The notes under the pieces: model-generated
Database searches by the model: none
Seen by the model: only the letters and a program-made list of their open reading frames with translations
What the model was told of the DNA's origin: nothing
Shown here: positions 9,283 to 13,222 of the stretch, piece after piece
Layout: every line of letters starts with the position of its first letter
Numbering within the stretch: the first letter of the stretch is position 1
Assembly (NCBI GenBank): GCA_964460035.1
Contig: CAYWPG010000056.1
Location: forward strand, 1 to 13,222
DNA from: CAYWPG01 sp964460035
GTDB lineage: Bacteria > Pseudomonadota > Gammaproteobacteria > Nitrococcales > AK92
Direction: 5' to 3'
Length of the DNA stretch: 13,222 bases
Program-made: the position numbers and the translations under genes

Positions 9283-9477
9283 AAGTTCCGATCCTGCCCT
9301 CTTACGCAGAAAGCGAAACTACCGCATCCTGTATCCCAGTACCAGAACGCAGCTCTCGGCTACCAAGCAACCAAGCCCGAGTCGGAACCGGCGGACCATG
9401 AAGCACCCTACGGCACGCACGCGCTGTAGCGGCGTCGGTACATCCGAGCGTTCCCCAGATATGCGGAGAATCCTGAT

Positions 9478-10287
9478 ATGACCACGCGAGCCTTACCCAC
9501 CTTCTTCATCCCTCATGGCGCCGGCCCCTGCTTTTTCATGGACTGGGACCCCGCCGATACCTGGTCTCGCATGGAAGCCTGGCTGCGCGCCATCCCCGAA
9601 CACGTAGGGATCAAACCCAAGGCCATAGTCGTCATCTCCGGGCACTGGGAAGCGCCTGAATTTACGGTCAATGTCCAAAGCGCCCCACCGCTACTGTACG
9701 ACTACGGCGGCTTTCCGCCGCACACCTACGAGCTGAAGTACCCGGTGCCGGGCTCGCCGGCGTTGGCCGAGCGTGTTCGGGCGCTGCTCGGCCAGGCTGG
9801 TTTCGACACGGCTGTCGAAGAACGTCGCGGCTTGGATCATGGGGTGTTCATCCCGCTGAAGCTGATCTATCCGGAGGCGGACGTGCCGCTGGTGCAGCTC
9901 TCGCTCCGCCAGGGGCTGAATCCGGCGGAACACATCGCCGCCGGCCGTGCCCTCGCACCATTGCGCCGCGAGGGAGTGCTCATCATCGGCAGCGGTATGA
10001 GCTATCACAACATGCGCCGCTTCCGCTTCGACGACTCGGCCTTGGACCCCGATTCGGTGCGCTTCGATGACTGGCTGGCGCAGACCGTGGCGTTGCCCGC
10101 CGCCGAGCGCGAACAGCGTCTGGTGGCCTGGGCAAGCGCGCCCGGCGGCCGAGCCGCCCACCCGCGCGAGGAGCACCTGCTACCGTTGCACGTGGTTGCC
10201 GGAGCGGCGGGCGAAGACGCCGGACGCCAGGCGTTCCAGGACCGCGTGCTTGGCAGCATGCAGTCGGCCTTCATCTTCGGCGGCTGA
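9478..10287 (+). CDS. ygiD: Class III extradiol ring-cleavage dioxygenase, DOPA 4,5-dioxygenase type
   Basis: This enzyme opens catechol-type rings next to the hydroxyls with O2 and a metal. The sequence matches the LigB/DODA family, of which E. coli YgiD is a member. Metal ligands are visible as H13 in FFIPHGAGP, H56 in ISGHWEAP and H233 in HPREEHLLPL. The acid-base histidine is H121 in RGLDHGVFIPL. Other hallmarks are YDYGGFPPHTYELKYP (about 74-89), H177 in GSGMSYHNM, and the end AFIFGG. Length, 269, is normal for the family. GGAGAA stands eight bases before the ATG. The true substrate could be DOPA, a catechol, or another dihydroxy aromatic. The symbol marks family membership only. The gene is divergent from a LysR gene and 48 bases ahead of a glutathionyl-hydroquinone reductase gene, which suggests joint handling of catechols and quinones. 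Confidence 0.9.
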   Translation: MTTRALPTFFIPHGAGPCFFMDWDPADTWSRMEAWLRAIPEHVGIKPKAIVVISGHWEAPEFTVNVQSAPPLLYDYGGFPPHTYELKYPVPGSPALAERVRALLGQAGFDTAVEERRGLDHGVFIPLKLIYPEADVPLVQLSLRQGLNPAEHIAAGRALAPLRREGVLIIGSGMSYHNMRRFRFDDSALDPDSVRFDDWLAQTVALPAAEREQRLVAWASAPGGRAAHPREEHLLPLHVVAGAAGEDAGRQAFQDRVLGSMQSAFIFGG

Positions 10288-10335
10288 ACCCCCGGCTCGC
10301 GGCCAACCGCCATCAATCGACTTTCGGAGAAGATC

Positions 10336-11349
10336 ATGCCCGGCCTTGTTAACGGACAATGGGTAAAAGGGGATATCGCCAACGGCGAAATCAAAGACGG
10401 CGCTTTCCAGCGAGAGCCCACGCGGTTTCGGCGTTGGATCACCCCGCACGGCGAGCCTGCGCCGAACGGCAGTCCGGCGCTGCCGGCCGCGGCCGGGCGC
10501 TATCAGCTGTTCGTGGCGTACTTGTGCCCCTGGGCTTCGCGCACGCTGATCTTTCGCAAGCTCAAGGGCCTGGAGCAGCTGATCCCGGTCTCCGTCGCCG
10601 ATGCGGTGCTGGGCGAAGAGGGCTGGACCTACGCCCAGCCCCAGGACGCAGGAGCACATCTGCCCCAGGTCCGGCGTCACTACCAGCTCTACACGGCCAG
10701 CGAGCCGCACTACACCGGCAAAGTCTCGGTGCCGGTGCTGTGGGATCGCGAGCAAGGGCGGATCGTGAACAACGAGTCGGCGGATATCATTCGCATCTTC
10801 AACAGCGCCTTCGACCATCTCACGGGCAACGACCTGGACTTCTACCCCACGCCGTTGCGGGCGACGATCGATGCCTGGAACGACTTGGTGTACGAGAAGC
10901 TAAACAACGGCGTCTACCGTGCGGGCTTTGCCAAGACGCAGGCGAACTACGAGCAGGCCGTGACGGAAGTGTTCGCTGCGCTGGACCGCCTGGAAGCGCA
11001 CCTGGCCACCCATCGCTACCTGGCGGGAACCTACCTCACCGAGGCCGACTGGCGGCTGTTCGTCACACTGGTACGCTTCGACGCCGCTTACCACGGCGCG
11101 TTCAAGTGCAATACCCGCCGTCTGGAGGATTACTCCAGCCTCTCGAACTACCTGCGCGAACTCTATCAGTGGCCGGGCGTGCGCGAGACGGTAAACTTGG
11201 AGCATATCAAGGTCGGCTACTACACCAACCCAGCTATCAACCCCGCCCTCATCGTGCCCAAAGGCCCGGTGCTCGACTTCGAGCGCGAGCATGATCGAGA
11301 CCGTTTGCCGGGCACGGGGGTATGGCGGCGCAATCAGACCGTGGACTGA
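10336..11349 (+). CDS. yqjG: Glutathionyl-hydroquinone reductase (Xi-class glutathione transferase)
   Basis: GS-hydroquinone reductases use glutathione to remove a glutathionyl group from GS-hydroquinones, returning the free hydroquinone. The 337-residue product has the family plan. An N-terminal extension leads into a thioredoxin-like domain with the catalytic cysteine C64 in VAYLCPWASRT. This is followed by VSVPVLWDREQGRIVNNES (about 130-150) and the helical domain with YLAGTYLTEADWRLFVTLVRFD and the end NPALIVPKGP. E. coli YqjG is 328 residues with the same CPWA site. GGAGAAG precedes the ATG. It probably shares a transcript with the dioxygenase gene upstream. The pair fits quinone and catechol stress defence. 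The last 20 or so residues are Asp/Arg-rich and variable. Confidence 0.93.
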   Translation: MPGLVNGQWVKGDIANGEIKDGAFQREPTRFRRWITPHGEPAPNGSPALPAAAGRYQLFVAYLCPWASRTLIFRKLKGLEQLIPVSVADAVLGEEGWTYAQPQDAGAHLPQVRRHYQLYTASEPHYTGKVSVPVLWDREQGRIVNNESADIIRIFNSAFDHLTGNDLDFYPTPLRATIDAWNDLVYEKLNNGVYRAGFAKTQANYEQAVTEVFAALDRLEAHLATHRYLAGTYLTEADWRLFVTLVRFDAAYHGAFKCNTRRLEDYSSLSNYLRELYQWPGVRETVNLEHIKVGYYTNPAINPALIVPKGPVLDFEREHDRDRLPGTGVWRRNQTVD

Positions 11350-11549
11350 TTGCGATCTTCAGTGCGGTGCGTGCAGGCCCGACCCCGCTGGTCTCGGGCA
11401 GCCGCTAGCGATAGCTTGGCGATATGGCGCAGCGCGCCCGGCCAGTCCTTGCAACCAGGACAATAGCCGTCGCGTGTTGCTCGAGGCTCTAAGCCCCACG
11501 GGGCGCAGACAAGATCCACTCTCGCCGCACGGAGGGCCAGGGCCGTTTC
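11350..11549 (+). other. Intergenic region before the MATE gene
   Basis: These 200 bases hold no recognisable gene. They contain small dyads (GTCCT/AGGAC at 11445-11461 and GCCCC/GGGGC at 11493-11504) but no T-tract and no clear promoter. They may carry a separate promoter for the exporter gene, or the gene may be read from the upstream operon. Confidence 0.35.
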
Positions 11550-12899
11550 ATGACGCAAGATTTCACCCAAGGATCGATCTCCCGGCAGCTGTATTTGTTC
11601 TCGCTGCCGATACTGCTGACCAACTTCCTGCAGATGCTAATGCCGCTGGTCAGCAGTCTCTGGGTAGGGAACTTGCTGGGCCGCACGGCATTCGGCGCCG
11701 TGATCGTGGGCACCACGGTCATGACCCTAGTGCTGGCCTTCGTCATAGGCATGAACAACGCGACGCTGACGATATTCGCGCAACTGAAAGGCCGTAACGC
11801 GCAGGACGAGATACGCTCCTACCTCAGCGCCTTCATCGTCCTGCTGCTAGTGTTGGCGCTGGCGACCGGCGCCGCGGGATACCTCTTCGCAGAGCCCCTG
11901 CTCATCCTTCTCAATGCACCGGATTCCATCCTGGGCATCGCCACGCAGTATCTGCGTATCGCCTTTCTCGGCGTCCTGTTCCTGGTGGGTTACAACTTCA
12001 TTGGCGCCGTGCTGCGGGGCTTTGGCGACAGCAAGACGCAGCTCTACTTCGTGCTGGTAGCGACCCTAGCGAACACGGCGCTGACGCCGCTGCTCATCTT
12101 CGACATGGGCTTGGCTGGCGCCGCCTATGCGCTGGTACTGGCTCAGGCCGCTGCTTTCCTGTTCAGTCTGCTGTGGGTAGCCAGAAAGCTGCGGCGGCAA
12201 CCCTTCAAACTGCACCGGCCCCAATTCTCGCAGGCCAGAACCATCCTGCGCTTGGGCATACCTGCAGGCGTACAGATGATCGTTATCTACGCGGGCATGA
12301 CGGTCATCCTCTCCATCGTGAACGCCTTCGGCGAAGACGCTATCGCCGGGTTCGGCGCCGCACAGCGCCTGGACACCCTCATCCTGCTGCCGGCAATCGC
12401 ACTAGGCATCGCCGTCAACGCGATGGCCGCGCAGAACATCGGGATTCAGCAATGGGAGCGGGTCGCCCGCATCACTCGAATCGGCATCGCCTACAACCTA
12501 TCCGTGATGCTGGCACTTGCCGTGCTGCTGCTCGTCTTCGCCGAGCCGCTGATCAGGCTGTTCATCCGGGACACGGCCAGCGTCGCGTTTGGGGCCTCGT
12601 ACCTGCGCACCATTGCCCTCTTCTATCCGTTCATAGGCTTGAACTTCATCCTCAACGGCGTGGTGCGCGGCGCCGGCGCCATGTTCCAGGTGCTGGTGCT
12701 GAACATCATCTCGCTGTGGATATTGCGTGTTCCGCTGACGTGGGTGGCGACCTTGTTGTTCGCTGAGCGGGGGATTGCGCTGGGCATGGGGGTGAGCTTC
12801 CTGTTCAGCTCCCTGTTCTCCGCCGCCTATTACCGGTGGGGAGGATGGCGAAAGCAGCAGCTATTCGCCCCCAAAGCGACGGCAACCGATCGTGCATGA
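11550..12899 (+). CDS. MATE-family multidrug/toxin exporter
   Basis: This inner-membrane antiporter, driven by Na+ or H+, exports cationic or aromatic compounds. The 449-residue product has the MATE layout of 12 hydrophobic segments in two six-helix halves. Half one starts at LYLFSLPILLTNFLQMLMPLV and half two near LRLGIPAGVQMIVIYAGMTV, the usual internal pseudo-repeat. Family hallmarks include GAVLRGFGDSKTQ (about 151-163) and the equivalent NGVVRGAGAMF in the second half. The start GSISRQLYLFSLP is typical, and AGGG stands about seven bases before the ATG. The substrate cannot be read from sequence. It follows the dioxygenase and hydroquinone reductase genes in the same direction, so export of aromatic products is possible. 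The stop codon lies inside a palindrome (12889-12907). Confidence 0.93.
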   Translation: MTQDFTQGSISRQLYLFSLPILLTNFLQMLMPLVSSLWVGNLLGRTAFGAVIVGTTVMTLVLAFVIGMNNATLTIFAQLKGRNAQDEIRSYLSAFIVLLLVLALATGAAGYLFAEPLLILLNAPDSILGIATQYLRIAFLGVLFLVGYNFIGAVLRGFGDSKTQLYFVLVATLANTALTPLLIFDMGLAGAAYALVLAQAAAFLFSLLWVARKLRRQPFKLHRPQFSQARTILRLGIPAGVQMIVIYAGMTVILSIVNAFGEDAIAGFGAAQRLDTLILLPAIALGIAVNAMAAQNIGIQQWERVARITRIGIAYNLSVMLALAVLLLVFAEPLIRLFIRDTASVAFGASYLRTIALFYPFIGLNFILNGVVRGAGAMFQVLVLNIISLWILRVPLTWVATLLFAERGIALGMGVSFLFSSLFSAAYYRWGGWRKQQLFAPKATATDRA

Positions 12900-12907
12900 T
12901 GCACGAT
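12889..12907. repeat. Perfect 9-bp-arm palindrome over the MATE stop codon
   Basis: ATCGTGCAT (12889-12897) and ATGCACGAT (12899-12907) are exact reverse complements around one central base. It lies in the narrow gap between the convergent MATE and aldo/keto reductase genes. A protein-binding site or a 3'-end structure are both possible. A one-base centre is poor for an RNA loop, which slightly favours a protein-binding site. Confidence 0.5.
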
Positions 12908-12940
12908 GCGTAGCGCAACGCGGCACGGGCTTCGCTGTAC

Positions 12941-13222
12941 TCAGGCGCTGGCCTGCTCCAGCTTCTGGATGGCCTGATCCGTGAGGCTCAGCTGCACGGC
13001 TCCCAACACCTCGTCAAGCTGGTCCAGACCAGTTGCGCTGGCTATAGGAGCGGAAACCGCCGGGCGGGTCAGTAACCAGGCGAGCGCGATCTGCGCCGGC
13101 GCGGCCGATAGCTGGGCCGACAACTCGCCCAGCGCAGCCAGTATGCGCTGGCCGCGCTCATCGAAGTAGCGGCGCAGAAAATCGGCACGCGCACTGCCGC
13201 CCAGATCTTGCTCGGAGCGGTA
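12941..13222 (-). CDS. Aldo/keto reductase, C-terminal part, cut by the window edge
   Basis: The last 93 residues of an NADPH-dependent aldo/keto reductase are visible, and the frame is open to the window edge, so the N-terminus and catalytic tetrad are outside. The partial protein starts YRSEQDLGGSARADFLRRYF. Then come APAQIALAWLLTRP, the cofactor-binding strand VSAPIASATGLDQLDEVLGA and the end LSLTDQAIQKLEQASA. This is typical of the YajO/Tas-like branch, whose members reduce aldehydes and ketones or perform general detoxification. The gene is convergent with the MATE gene, 41 bases apart. The substrate cannot be inferred. Confidence 0.9.
   Translation of the reverse strand, partial: YRSEQDLGGSARADFLRRYFDERGQRILAALGELSAQLSAAPAQIALAWLLTRPAVSAPIASATGLDQLDEVLGAVQLSLTDQAIQKLEQASA

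Noticed and set aside
9283..9477. A defined LysR operator (T-N11-A) in the divergent gap
   Set aside because: Several weak TAC/GTA dyads can be drawn around 9320-9345, but none has the expected spacing and symmetry clearly enough to annotate.
10359..11294. A 311-codon plus-strand frame inside the glutathionyl-hydroquinone reductase gene
   Set aside because: It overlaps a clear family member in another frame and is dominated by Arg, Gly and Ala. It is a shadow frame.

Overview
The window reads as a chromosomal segment of a GC-rich, probably halophilic or halotolerant gammaproteobacterium. The lineage call rests on the DnaQ and AcnA sequences, which closely resemble the gammaproteobacterial forms I know. 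The halophile call rests on a well-conserved ectoine synthase. I cannot name the genus. I see no insertion sequence, integrase, CRISPR array, tRNA or rRNA. The gene density and gene types are those of an ordinary chromosome, with some unusual details.

Layout, left to right. Positions 1-344 hold no gene I recognise. A short DnaQ-type proofreading exonuclease (345-869, minus) ends right after its catalytic domain. After a 394-base non-coding gap comes a large aconitase A gene (1264-4140, minus), whose product carries an extra C-terminal tail ending in SFPASDPPAY. Divergent from it are a 91-residue protein of unknown function (4353-4628, plus) and an endonuclease/exonuclease/phosphatase-fold protein (4680-5465, plus). 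Convergent to those is a TPR/BTAD transcriptional regulator (5545-7577, minus) that is split between two frames by an apparent 1-base deletion near 6280. Divergent from the regulator is a solitary ectoine synthase gene, ectC (7828-8232, plus), with no ectA, ectB or ectD beside it. A strong 14-bp hairpin separates ectC from a convergent LysR regulator gene (8359-9282, minus).

The right third looks like a small aromatic or quinone stress module. The LysR gene diverges from a class III extradiol (DOPA-type) dioxygenase gene (9478-10287), which is followed after 48 bases by a glutathionyl-hydroquinone reductase gene (10336-11349). A MATE-family multidrug exporter gene (11550-12899) lies 200 bases further on. 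The window ends with the C-terminal part of a convergent aldo/keto reductase gene (12941 to the edge). A perfect 9-bp-arm palindrome overlaps the MATE stop codon.

I did not find a clearly new multi-gene system. The points most worth a second look are the aconitase tail, the DnaQ that lacks its polymerase-binding C-terminus, the frameshifted regulator next to an orphan ectC, and the LysR/dioxygenase/hydroquinone reductase cluster.
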